Part shown: piece by piece, positions 11,142 through 21,829 of the stretch
How positions within the stretch are numbered: position 1 is the stretch's first letter
Layout of the letters: each line of letters opens with the position of its first letter
Assembly (NCBI RefSeq): GCF_963678635.1
Contig: NC_087068.1
Location: 23,028,388-23,092,387, forward strand
Reading direction: 5' to 3'
DNA from: Symsagittifera roscoffensis
Taxonomy: Eukaryota; Xenacoelomorpha; Acoela; Convolutidae
Length of the DNA: 64,000 nucleotides
Translations under genes and position numbers: made by a program
The notes under the pieces: model-generated
What the model was told of the DNA's origin: nothing
The model's database searches: none
The model's input: the letters and a program-made list of their open reading frames with translations, nothing else

Positions 11142-13747
11142 AAATATTGATTTTTCTCCAACTCCTTCTTCTAATAATCTCCGATCAGAACGTAAATCCT
11201 TCACCCCGCACAGGACCCCAAGACTTATTAGTAACACATTACGATTGTGAAGAAAATGAACAAAAAACACTACACAAATATGCAATAAATCAAGTATCAC
11301 AATGCGAAACAGAACCACAAACTATAGAAACTACAAATGTAATAGCGACACTCTATTCAAAAGCCCGAGCAACAACAGTTATAGGATATAAATTTACAGC
11401 AACATTTTCCGAAAAGAAAGTACATTGTTCACAAGTCTCAAACGGAAATAAAAACCGACTTGACCACGAATCATTCTACCAAAGTAATATAGAACGACTT
11501 TTGCATCTAAACCCCGACGATTGTGAAAACGAGGTACTCAGACTAAATATCACAAGAAATAAAAACACCGACAGAAAATTAGTATATTTTCAAGTCTTTG
11601 CCGATTCTGTACATCAAGCAGAACTTGAAAGATATCAAGGACATATAAAACTAGATGAAAAATACCCATACAACGGCGCACACGGAAGATTAACTTATGA
11701 CATACACGATAAGCACTGGATACCACACATTGTTATAAATAATCCATCAAACTGCAAAGCAGACAAAAAAAATAGAGGATATCAAGAAATAATGTTTTTC
11801 GATTGGAAAATACAACTCGAAAAAATACAACTCACACGAGATTTATCTGACAACACAATGATCTATCAAGGAATTAGATTACCTTGTAAAAACGATCAAG
11901 GTTATTGTGACCCTACAACACGAACACAAGCAACAATTGTTTGGTTTCCCGAAGATACATGTACAACATTTCAAGTAGCAAAAATACACGCCCGAATGAT
12001 AAAACTTCACGAAAAATATTTTATACAATCAATCCCATATGAACAAGTAAATCCATCACGAAAACAAAGTACTGATTTTCGAAACATCCACAATATAGAA
12101 AATAAATTGACACGTTGTCAAATATATCAAGAAACAGAACTCGCATGCAAATACAGAAATCCACTTCACAAAACACAATATTCAGAAATATTAGTTGAAT
12201 ACGAAAAAGGTTTCGACATGACCACTGGAAAAATAAAAATTGACCCTTATGCCACAGGTCATCCTCTAAACGAAGGAACATCATATATACCAGTTAACTT
12301 TCAAAAAAATAATGGTCAACCTGGTGGACATCTAAAGCCACATGACACTAGAAGCACACGTCTACAAGAACTATCACTAATGAATAATTCTTATTTTGGT
12401 AATATCCACTATGATATTCACTTAGATATGAAATTAGACTACACAATTAGTCATTTTTCAGGAAATGTCACTCTCTGAATTAGAAACACTTCACCAACTA
12501 TGCGAATTAGAACGGACACAAATCCTACAATCACTTGCACTAGCAGTATTAAAAATACCCTACGCAGGATATTTACTATCAGGAAATAGATCAAATTTTT
12601 TAGACTACGAAGGAAACATTTTATGGTTTTATACTTGTATCAAAAAAGTATCACCACTGTATGTTTTTGAAGATAAACGATGCTATAAACGAATCCCTAT
12701 CTTTTATAAAAATAAAGTACATTTCGTTGACACACTTTCAAGACGAACATATTTCTGGGATACCGCAGTCCCATGTGGATCAGAAAATAGCCAAAAGGTG
12801 GTACAACTGAACCCTGATGAAGATAAATATTATCTTCTTACCCCATACCCCACATTAATACAATCACTCAAAAAATTTTCACCCGAAAGCATTAGAGCTA
12901 TTGCTCGAAACCCAAATATCGATTTACAATCAATTGGAATATATTCAAAATCCGATATCCAACATCACATTAGAACACAACAATTCCAAGAATTATTAAC
13001 ACAAATGGACACTATACCAAGACAATCAATTGACCAAAACTTACGCAAACTTGCCGAAACAGCAGGATTTGCAGATATCTATACACAAGATTATAGCGGA
13101 TATTTTAAAGACATTAAAGACTATAAATATATATAAATGGTGAAAAATACAGACCACAAGATATTTCACCAATAAATATTTTTAGCTTTGTTACACTAAA
13201 AAATGAAATTCTCGATTTTCTAGGATGGCCCTATTACATCTTAGAAAAATTAACTATTTTATACGCAATGTTTAACTTCATAGGATTTCTTTTTTCACTT
13301 TTAAAAGGAATCTATAATACATGCGCTATACACACACAAGTAAATAGACAAGCAAGTGTAGCACGCATACTATTTGCAGGATTTTTTGGAATTTTTTCAT
13401 CATCAATAAACAAAATTCTTTTAGACGCACAAATAAAAGAATATAACACAAAAATAGCGACAAGACAGAACACGTACGACGAAGAACATAAGAATATAGA
13501 AGTAACGCCTACAGCACCACAGTTGCCACCCCTACCACATAACCATCCAATATCCTTAGTCCCACGAAATCTTCGAAATTTAGCAATAACACATAATCCA
13601 AATTTTAGACCAAACATATCGCAAAGTCCCTTACAACATATAATGACACATCATTCACAAGATGAAAATACATATGAACAAATTATCGAACAACCCCATA
13701 CCACCGCTTTTCAGTCTCAAAATTATAATTTTTTTAGCCCACGATGA
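11129..13747 (+). pseudogene. env: Envelope glycoprotein-like gene in three frames
   Basis: Three consecutive pieces: 11129-12478, 12465-13136 and about 13136-13747 (ATG at 13268). The first starts with a signal-peptide-like stretch (ILKILIFLQLLLLIIS) and is rich in Cys and N-x-S/T sites. The second holds AGYLLSGNRS and CYKRIPIFY with regular Cys. The third has WPYYILEKLTILYA, then hydrophobic segments at 13268-13420 and a cytosolic tail with PTAP. Frames go 2, 0, 2, so two compensating indels break one gene of about 870 codons; the second lies in a TA-dinucleotide run at 13125-13136. From memory of the family, the GNRS and CY-x-x-IP words recall glycoproteins of chuvirus type that retroelements have captured; this is an inference not tested by any search. 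As broken here it would give no full product. Confidence 0.7.
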
Positions 13748-15543
13748 GCCGACAACTTGGATCCCTACACCGCTCAAATTCCCATCCAACTAACCTCAAC
13801 ACTCCAATTACAATAATTCCACTTTTTGCTTTCCCGCCACCCGATTTCCCAACTAGTAATATAACATCAGGCATGAATTCAGACACTAATTCAAATATCT
13901 CAGTTTTATACTCCATTTCACAACTCAATAACCCTAATATAGAAACCCCTGATGAATTTGCAGACTCCGAACCATCTCCATCCAATAATTTTCAAAACAA
14001 CTCCTCAGTTTTTTCAAAACCCCCTTTTCAACCAAATAACCCACTCCCGTCCATTTCTACACCCTCTTATGCTTCACAAGTAACCCCAACCTACTCTTCA
14101 TTTCACTCAGACCGATCATCCAATTCTCCAGATATTCCCCAAATCTCCCAAGAACTCGATAATTTTATCACCCTACAACAACAACTATTACACCCTAACA
14201 CCCCCACTATAAATCAGATTTCTTCCACAATAGAATCCCCAAACCCACCTACCCCTACACCCTCTTCAGCTTATACTGCATCATTACCACAATCATCCAC
14301 ATCCACCGAATCATCAAATAGCACTAAAAGAGCTTATCGCACTTTTAAAAGAAAATTCCCGAACCATCCATTCCCAACCATACCAGGAACAGCCCGTGAA
14401 TATATTAGTCATCCACATCACACTAACACGAAAGATTTTCTAGCAATCACCTTACCTTCATTTCCACAATATACTTTAAACACCCCTCATGACACTAGCG
14501 ACACACGTAGTTTTGTAGATGAACATGTTTTAATGCCTACACTTCATTGGACATCATATTATCATTTTACTAATCCCCTTTGCCTACCGTTATCTAATAC
14601 TCATAACGATATAGAAAGAAATCAAGATATGCTATATCGACTCACCACACCACTAACACATAGACAATTTACTTATATAGGATATAAAAAATCACTAAAA
14701 ACATTCACTGCACCCCGAGCTACCGAACTTACACTAGAATATTACGATCATAATATCATCCGAACTAATCAAGGCCAATTTTTAGATGACGATCGCTTCG
14801 CTAACCTACAACTAACGGAAAATTTTTTCATCAAAACACCATATGTATTTACACTCAATATATTTGATCGAAAATTTGATCACATCATTTCTGAAGCGCT
14901 AACCGACATGCAAGCTTACGAAAGTTTTGAAGAAAAATTTCAATTATTTTCACTAACCTTCCACTTCCTTGCAACACATGAACGCGATTTGCACTGCTCA
15001 CACGACATTATGTTACGCACTAAACAAACCCACACATATACATATTATCGCTTCATACAAAATCATTTTGATCTACACACTCCATCAAGACAACCACACC
15101 ACCATTTTCAGTTTCTTAACTCTAAATACACTTCGCCATTTTTTCTAAATTTCACATATTGCATCAAAGATACTAACCTCCACGGCATCCTCCGCAATTA
15201 TGACCCAATAACACAAATGTATATATTTTGTCCCATCACGAAGACCTTTAATGCAGAAGAATCCAGACCCTTCCTTATCCCACATGAATTTATCCAACCT
15301 ATAGAAATCCCTATATTAGAATTCATCCACAATACTAATTACAATCACAAAATATATAATCTCATTCAAAACACACCTTATGAGTTTGCAGTTGGCACCG
15401 AAGAACTAAAAACTATTAAAGCACTTCAATTGCTTTGGCCACTGCTTCAAACTAAAAACATCATTCGCATACTAGCAAAATTACTAACAAATTCCGACAT
15501 GATGCACGACATCTTCCCCCACGGTTTTTTCCCCGACGACTAA
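13744..15543 (+). CDS. ORFY: intact 599-codon accessory gene of unknown family
   Basis: Not recognised. It is open for 599 codons with no stop, the only large gene of the element that is intact. Its ATG overlaps the env stop (ATGA at 13744-13747), which suggests translation by termination-reinitiation or a shared mRNA. Residues ~1-200 are Pro/Ser/Thr/Asn-rich and probably disordered; a basic patch KRAYRTFKRKFP lies near 198-209. Residues ~210-599 look globular, with many aromatic and His residues (for example HWTSYYHFTNPL and RFIQNHFDLH). No signal peptide, no membrane segment, no zinc knuckle and no nucleotide-binding motif are seen. The position 3' of env resembles that of retroviral accessory genes. 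It ends three bases before a GTAAGT donor-like site. Alternatives are a second capsid or tegument-like protein, or a captured host gene. Confidence 0.75.
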   Translation: MSRQLGSLHRSNSHPTNLNTPITIIPLFAFPPPDFPTSNITSGMNSDTNSNISVLYSISQLNNPNIETPDEFADSEPSPSNNFQNNSSVFSKPPFQPNNPLPSISTPSYASQVTPTYSSFHSDRSSNSPDIPQISQELDNFITLQQQLLHPNTPTINQISSTIESPNPPTPTPSSAYTASLPQSSTSTESSNSTKRAYRTFKRKFPNHPFPTIPGTAREYISHPHHTNTKDFLAITLPSFPQYTLNTPHDTSDTRSFVDEHVLMPTLHWTSYYHFTNPLCLPLSNTHNDIERNQDMLYRLTTPLTHRQFTYIGYKKSLKTFTAPRATELTLEYYDHNIIRTNQGQFLDDDRFANLQLTENFFIKTPYVFTLNIFDRKFDHIISEALTDMQAYESFEEKFQLFSLTFHFLATHERDLHCSHDIMLRTKQTHTYTYYRFIQNHFDLHTPSRQPHHHFQFLNSKYTSPFFLNFTYCIKDTNLHGILRNYDPITQMYIFCPITKTFNAEESRPFLIPHEFIQPIEIPILEFIHNTNYNHKIYNLIQNTPYEFAVGTEELKTIKALQLLWPLLQTKNIIRILAKLLTNSDMMHDIFPHGFFPDD

Positions 15544-16424
15544 CAGGTAAGTATAATTTATACATATTCTTCACTTATAAATTTGAAATAAATACTAACC
15601 ATTCTTATCCATGTCTTATTTAGATTTTTAGTCTTCATACCACGATCATCTGCAAAAAACAAAAAAGCAAAATAAAAAATAAAATTGTTAAAATTCTTCT
15701 AAACTTCATAAATATTTTCCAAAAGATAAACTGATAAAAGTTATACCAAATGTAGTAAATTAATTTATAAATTGTTTCCCCAAAAGCAGTAAATTTCATA
15801 AAAAATGAAAATTTGTAATTTAACTTTTCCCCAAAACCAGCAGTAAAAATAAAATTCTATGTAGTAAATTGATAAAATGAAAATGCAGTACTAACCTTTT
15901 GATATTTTCATTCAATCGCACAGGAATTCTATCCAAACTCGCACAGCTCGCCCACGAAGAATTGTTTAAATAATGAATTTCAGTTTCAAGTTTTCACACT
16001 CAACAACTCTAACACACGATAACAAACTTCAAACTTTCCTTTAACCCGGTTGGAAAGGAATTATATACTAAACCAAACTAACCAACGCAGCTTACTAAAC
16101 ACCACAAATCATAAAATAACAGCATGACTAAGAAAAGAAAACCAACGGTACCCAAACCGGATTAACTCAGTTTAAAACTGGATAATTTATTCTTTTGAAG
16201 ACTATTATAAAGTCTAAGAAAGAAATAATAAAACACAAAAAAGTCGAAAGACAAACCCATAACAAAAACAATTTGATTTTTGAAAAAAGGACACAACCAA
16301 CGGAACATAAGAAAGACCACCATAAACCCAACATAAAACGTTATCACATAACAGGACCTCTCACAGAAACCGCACAAAATCATACTCCCACTCCTGGCCT
16401 AACCCACCAGAGAGGACGTCCTGA

Positions 16425-17017
16425 GCATGCTCTATAGCCGGCCTAACCCACCGCGCTACATCCACGCTTTGTGACCACACTTCTATTTTTAATAAGAGGT
16501 ACTCAAGGGTGAGTAACTCTTCAAAATAACCGAACTAAAACAAAATGCTTTTGTGAAAACAACTAAACAAAATCATAATTAAAACACTGAACTAATAAAA
16601 ATTTTATAAAATGTAAACTATACTTTGCAGTATATAGATCAGCATACAACAACAAAGACGAACATCCAAAGACAAAATGACCCCACTACACTCGAAAAAG
16701 AATGGCCAACCACAAACCAATATGCCGTCCACAATCACAAACTCAAAGGATTTAGAGTACGACTTGAATTCGCAGAAAAGGACTTCATTGAACTAGACCA
16801 ATGACCACCTCGATGTTCAAGTATACGTACAGATCCGAGTTACAAGGCATCCCCTCCACGCACAATCTCCACGCCATTCCCAGACGAGGTCGAACACAAA
16901 AGAAGTTCTCTACATAAAACAGAAAAACCCGTCATAGCAAACCATTCTGAAATCAGATTGATTTCATTGGGAAACACCATCGTTGTCACAAGAAGACACA
17001 ACGATCGATGCCCCTAA
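16425..17017 (+). other. Possible spliced accessory exons at the 3' end of the element
   Basis: A frame open from 16425 to the donor-like site at 16508/16509 continues in phase after the acceptor-like site at 16629-16630 into a frame that runs to a TGA at 16802-16804 and then, past that single stop, to a TAA at 17015-17017. The second part reads like protein (for example KLKGFRVRLEFAEKDFIELD) and is richer in G and C than its surroundings. About 128 codons with only one stop is long for this AT-rich DNA. No in-frame ATG is seen, so a start would have to be supplied by an upstream exon. The TGA could be a mutated CGA. Function unknown; this is a proposal. Confidence 0.3.
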
Positions 17018-17267
17018 CTCCAGCGTCCTGGAACTTCTCTAACAAGATAAACCGGAAGAGAGAGTACGATGTTGGCCAAATACCGACTTCCATCATCCAT
17101 CCTTTGAATTGCAGAAAGATAATTCTAAAAAACTCTGTAAAACCCGGATGGGTGGAACCTGATCTAAACTATATTTTATGATTGGATAAATTAGATATTT
17201 TACCACTGTAAAGTATTTAATATTAACCAATCATGATCCATCTAACTAACAACCCACTTATTTGTAA

Positions 17268-17295
17268 GTGCTGAAATTACTTGTAATTTCAGCAC
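17268..17295. repeat. Perfect palindrome, 13-base arms
   Basis: GTGCTGAAATTAC and GTAATTTCAGCAC form a perfect inverted repeat separated only by TT. It sits in the 3' region of the element where an LTR would be expected. It could form a hairpin in RNA or be a protein-binding site in DNA. Confidence 0.85.
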
Positions 17296-17653
17296 CAGAG
17301 AGATTTGAATTTAATTTAGAAATTAGTTGCCTCTCCAAGAGAACTTCAGCAGCCGCAACAAACCAGTATACCCTAGATCTATTGAGCCTAGCAGAGACTA
17401 GTTAAACACCCTGAAACTAGAAAGTATAAGAGTAAGATTAGGATCGGTATTAGACTAAGAAGTTGCACGAATCTATCCGGCCGAAAATAAGATAGCGTGA
17501 CGAGCAGACGGTGTACCCTATCCGAAATTACTCTATGAGTTAACCACATCGGTCCTAACTCAAGAGCGTTTTACACGCAGCGCTTAGAAAATTTAATTCA
17601 AATTGAACGCTGGGGTGGAGGATATTAACTTGGTCTCTTTGGGGGGGGGGGGG

Positions 17654-20600
17654 AGGAGGATGTTAACTTGATCCAAATAATGTGTAATATTAAAAATGTA
17701 CTAATCATAATTATAATAATATGCTGCAAAAAATTTTTTGGCTTGTTTGGCTTGAACAATTTTTTGAAAATTTTGGATTTTTGGTTTATTGTCAGGCAAA
17801 TAAAAAGAGGGAGCAGTCTTATTCTGTCAAATCACTAGTTACTACAAACAATCATCGCATTGATATATCATATTGAAGCCATTTGAACCCTGATTTCAAC
17901 GACATGTTGAAAACATTTTTTTTCTAAATAACTATTTTCCTTGTTTTTTTTGCCAGAAACGGTTGCCCAATTGGCCCATGCTACTCTGATCGTTGAGTTT
18001 GTCTAACATCTAAGCTTTTGTCCTATTTTTTTTCTTACACCACGCACAAATGTAAATTAATTTAGAAAAATTAGAAAAAAGTTTTAATCTCATTTCGTGA
18101 CAATATGTCAGAACAATTTGTGTTCGTTGCACGACAAACGGCCGCGATTGTGCTCAATTTTCATAGTTTTTTGGCTCTCACTTTTCAATGCTAACCCTTT
18201 GATGAGGCAAAACGTTGTTTTCGGCAACGTTTTTTGTACAATTGCTTGAGTTGTTTTAATTTTTAAAACTTCAACTGTGCACTGATTTTGAAGTTTTTTT
18301 AAATAAAAAATTTTAACCCAACAAAAATCTACACATTGAAAAGTTACATTCAAAAGTTGTTTAGTGTACATGCTGCAATTTTGTAAATTCGTTCACGTCT
18401 AAAGTCTAAATCAACCATTTTAATTCTTATTGAACTGAAATATAGCAAAAACTCAAAACTCAAAAGTTTTGACGAGGTTTAGTTAACAAATATTTTCATG
18501 GTTTCTAATACTCATCAAGCAGTACTTACTTAAAATTAGTTTTTCTCCTAAAACTAATTTAAAACTCGTCGGAAAACTCTGTAACAACTGGAAAACCATA
18601 AAGTGAGCTCAGAATTTAAAAAAAAATAGTTGGACCATTTGTTAGGGTTAGAAATTGGCAAGCTTTCTGCTGGTATTATTACATCTCCAGGCAATTTTTA
18701 CAAAACGATTGAGTTTTTTCACTTGACATGCTGAAATTTTTTTTAAAATACTGTACAGAAATTTGAACTCACTATTACAATATTTCTGAGATGATTAAGA
18801 TGTCCGTTCGAGAAGGATAGTTAAAAAGTAGAAATTTGACTAAAGAAAATTTATACCAGGCTTAAACATCTTGTGATTTTTTTTCAAACGTTGGAAAACC
18901 TATATGAAGACCGGCAATTTTGTGCCAGCCGTGTTTTTTGACGACTATAAAAAGAAATAATATTAACTTTTTCTCCCATTTCAAAATCTGTCTAGGAGTT
19001 AAAGACAATTGGCTATAATCTCAATGTTATTTTTATGCTCGGTGCTTCTGAAGTCATGCATTATATACATTGTATGAATTAAAAGTATATATTTGCACCT
19101 TTTCCCTAAAATTTTTGAACCAATTTCAAATCTTTTGCAAAATGGCACAAAAACTGTCCAACAATGAAAAAACAGCAGAGAAAACCAATTTGTTTTACCA
19201 AACTCGAGTTCTTTGCGTAGATTGTAAGGCAATAGTTCCTCAAGACTTATTTTTGTATGTTTGTTGCAAAAATCTTCTATCTTCCTAGTTCAAATCAAAC
19301 GTTTTTTTTCCAATTTAGGTACAGTTTTCTGCAGCATTTGCTGAACTTTGAAACTAATTGTTTTTATTTTGAGATTCTGTTTTGTGGTAAAAGTTCCTAT
19401 CTTAAAACTTTTCTGATAAGAATAGTTGTAAGAATAGTGGTAGGAAAAAAAAATTCGAATCACTAAAACTGAGTCGGAAGCGTTTTCTTAAAGCTTATTG
19501 TTCTGAAAACATTTGTTGTTCCGACTTTCGATACGAAAGTAACGGAATATTTGTGCTCGGGGTGGGTTTTTTTTTCTTCAGACTTTTTAACTAGCCATTT
19601 TTGACGGATTTTTTTTAGATCATTCGAAAAGTAATGTTGTCCTGAGCTCAAATTTGAAAAGATATTTCGCCTGTGATCATTTTTCGTAAAGTTACGGGGG
19701 TTTAAAGATTGCCATTTTGGCCAATTTGGGACAAGTAACGCGCGATACATTTCGCGCTAATAACGCGTGAGCGGAGAGTTCATCCGTCTTGGAAATCGTT
19801 CCAAATTGCTTAACAGAAGCTTATTTGCCATAATTGGTTTGTTACAATGAGTGAAATCTATCCTTTTGTACTTTATATGGTGTGTGGGGTGATGATTTTC
19901 ATAAAAAAATTTCAAATTTTAGAGAAAAAAAATTTTCTTTTTGTTCTTTTTCATTGAATTTTTTCAAATTATTACTGCTTCATAAAACCTAAAAGGCAGT
20001 CAGATGATTCAAGGCTTCGCCCTGATACGAGCAGTCTTGTTCATTTTAATCACCTTTCAAATTTTTGTAAGAAAGTTGTAAGAGTTTCCTACATATCGTA
20101 TAAGAAGTTCTGAAATAATGAAACTTTTTGTAGAATGGTCAAAATGCAATTAAATATAATTTCTATACAGTCTTGAGCCCGCTTTTCACTCTTAAAAGAC
20201 ATCTCAATTGACATACGGGTGGATCATAGGTTTTTGATCATATCACAAAAAAACAGCTGCCAGAAAATTTTGCTGCCATATTTTTTCGTTCGACCAAAAT
20301 TATTTTCTCGAGATCTCCTCAAATGTGAAAAGGCCCAAATTAAACAAAATGTTTTGCGTTATAGGCCAATTTTAGCAGAACTAAAACCTTGTCAAAAAGT
20401 GGTGCTCAGGAACTTTTTGGAAAACTTTTATTTTAAAAATTGCCACTTTTGACGAGCGCTTCCCATCAAACATTTAGTGTCTAGCAACACATGCGCCTTT
20501 TAAAATTTTTACACTGCATGACGAAAAATAAATTTGACAAAATTTCTCTTAACCTTTTTTCGAATCCCAAAATATTGCAATTTCCTAATAAGTTTTTGCA

Positions 20601-20761
20601 ACTCTTCTTTCAAATTTTCCTTTAATGAATCAAAAACACCTTTTAACAAAAACTTGATTTATCTGTCAGGTTAAAAAGTTATAGGTCAATTTTTAAAATT
20701 TAAATGGGGAATATGTGGAAAAGTGGTGAAAAATAAATAGGAAAGTCCTAATAGTCTCGAA
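17654..20761. other. Gene-poor host DNA, with a diverged copy of the 5.5 kb unit at its left end
   Basis: No gene is supported. Two stretches resemble parts of the duplicated unit at 21339-32544: a TATATCATATTGAAGCC block near 17865 (compare 22054) and a CAGAAACGGTTGCCCAATTG block near 17954 (compare 22413), in the same order. This suggests an older, diverged third copy whose left part may be hidden or replaced by the retroelement. The rest, about 18.1-20.7 kb, is T-rich sequence with only short, unconvincing reading frames. A CG-rich word cluster (TAACGCGCG, TAACGCGTG) lies at 19736-19770. Confidence 0.4.
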
Positions 20762-21056
20762 CAGAGGCGGATCTAATCTTTCTCGAGAGGGGGTGGATTT
20801 TCAAAAAAATTTCGAGAATTTTGACACCTTTTTTTAGGTCGACCAAATTGATTTTCCGAGCTCTCCTAGAACACTAAAAAGACTCTTTCTTAGCCAATTT
20901 TTTTGCGCCGCCTTCAGAAAAATTATAGGGTTGGTCGGCCAAAAACGGATTTCTTAAAAAGTACCAAAGGGGGGAACCATTGGGTCGGCAGGGGGTCGAA
21001 TCCCTGAGGAGGAGGGGCGTCTGCCCCCCATCCTACATTCTACTGGTCCGCTACTG
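20762..21056. mobile_element. Short hAT-like non-autonomous element with 8-base target duplication
   Basis: The ends are inverted repeats: CAGAGGCGGAT on the left, and on the right CCGCTACTG, whose complement is CAGTAGCGG. Flanks are GTCTCGAA (20754-20761) and GTCTCGCA (21057-21064), 7 of 8 bases alike, as expected for the 8-base target duplication of hAT transposons. The interior (CTCGAGAGGGGGTGGATTTTC and a GCGCCGCC patch) matches the complement of the element at 35728-36156. It has no coding capacity. Confidence 0.65.
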
Positions 21057-21559
21057 GTCTCGCATTCTAGAGCAATGCATGAAAATAAATGCAAAAAATC
21101 GAAGGACTGAAGTTGAATCTCAGAACTCTTGTTGTTGTGTCAAAACAGAGTTTCTGATATCAAAAACTGACTATATTTGCTTATAACTGCTCCAAAAATG
21201 CCGTGTGATTTCTTGGCACAGAGGCATTTGTGCATAAAAATCTGACGTTGTTGTTGCGCTGTCACTTTAAATCCAATCAATCAACTTTGTAAAAGTATCC
21301 TTAATTTGTTATGTTTAGTCATCGAGGGTTGCGTGAAACGAGGCCCTTCGTCGTTTCGTGTGGGTAATTTGCGTGTGGGTAATTTGAAAAGAGCAATTCA
21401 AGTCTACTCCAACAGGGCACAGCATCATGATACAAAGAGTAAATGATAGTTTACCGATGACCTTTAATTAATATAAGTAAATCTGTTCATTTAAACTGTC
21501 AAATTGTTCCAAGCAAATGTTCATCCGAGACCCAAATTAACAAAAAAACTTCTTATAAA

Positions 21560-21821
21560 ATGCTTACTGAGTTAAAATTGCTTGTGATTCTTGAAATCTT
21601 TTTATTTTTGATGCTGTGCGAACATTTAGCGTCGCCTGAAGCGATTATTGACACCCTTGTCGAATGGGTGAAGGCAGCTGACCGAAAGATTGTATTAGAG
21701 CGAGGGTTCCTTGCCCGAGTAAGAAACATAGTCTGGTCTGAAATGGATTGTGGTGCGTCGATTGTCGGCCTAGAATGGGTTGTGACGTCAGCTACTTGCG
21801 CTCAATTGGTCACTCGAGGAA
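21560..21821 (+). CDS. Serine protease homologue, exon 1 (signal peptide, activation site, His loop)
   Basis: Trypsin-fold (S1 family) secreted protein, predicted catalytically dead. Residues 1 to ~24 form a signal peptide (LLVILEIFLFLMLC). RKIVLERG stands where active enzymes have R-IVGG, so the activation sequence is altered. CGASIVGLEWVVTSATC matches the first disulphide loop, CGGSLI..WVLTAAHC in active enzymes, with the catalytic His replaced by Thr. I place the donor at 21822 (GAA|GTAGTT, weak), because it gives the phase needed by the acceptor at 35199 and the three exons then total 828 bases, an exact 276 codons including the stop. The resulting intron is 13.4 kb and contains the rest of copy A and all of copy B. 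The gene model is inference, but the fold motifs fall in correct order and spacing. Confidence 0.7.
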
Positions 21822-21829
21822 GTAGTTAG

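Larger units (their letters stand above)
1..17640 (+). mobile_element. Large Ty3/Gypsy retrovirus-like element, 5' end outside window
   Basis: Gag, protease, RT, RNase H, integrase and Env follow one another on the + strand, with integrase after RNase H, which is the Ty3/Gypsy (Metaviridae) and retrovirus order. Three extra reading frames are present: before gag, between pol and env, and after env. No pair of long terminal repeats is visible, and the first 350 bases do not resemble the 3' region, so the 5' LTR probably lies left of the window. The right limit, at a G-run near 17641, is a guess based on where element-like, A/C-rich sequence ends and T-rich host-like sequence starts. Several in-frame stops and frameshifts show a decayed copy. 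The + strand bias for A and C over G and T runs through the whole element. Confidence 0.88.
15544..17640 (+). other. 3' region of the element with splice-like signals; LTR not resolved
   Basis: About 2.1 kb after ORFY. A donor-like CAG|GTAAGT lies at 15544-15552, another, AGG|GTGAGT, at 16506-16514, and an acceptor-like CTTTGCAG ends at 16630. A block around 17128-17600 has LTR-like features (a palindrome, mixed composition unlike the coding part), but no second copy exists in the window to define it. A purine-rich GGAGGATATTAACTTGGTC at 17617-17635 is repeated imperfectly after the G-run as GGAGGATGTTAACTTGATC (17655-17673). No polyadenylation signal can be fixed. Confidence 0.4.

Noticed and set aside
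16395-16470. Minus-strand tRNA-like head (GTAGCGCGGTGGGTTAGGC, A-box-like)
   Set aside because: No B box and no cloverleaf can be drawn; a SINE or tRNA call is not supported.
17641-17653. Run of 13 G as a polypurine tract
   Set aside because: Pure G runs (another near 60027) are prone to sequencing and assembly artefact, and no LTR pair confirms the position.
19141-19260. Frame with CVDCKAIVPQDLFL resembling the CGGSLI..WVL protease loop
   Set aside because: Too short, with no His-loop Cys in register and no matching splice phase.
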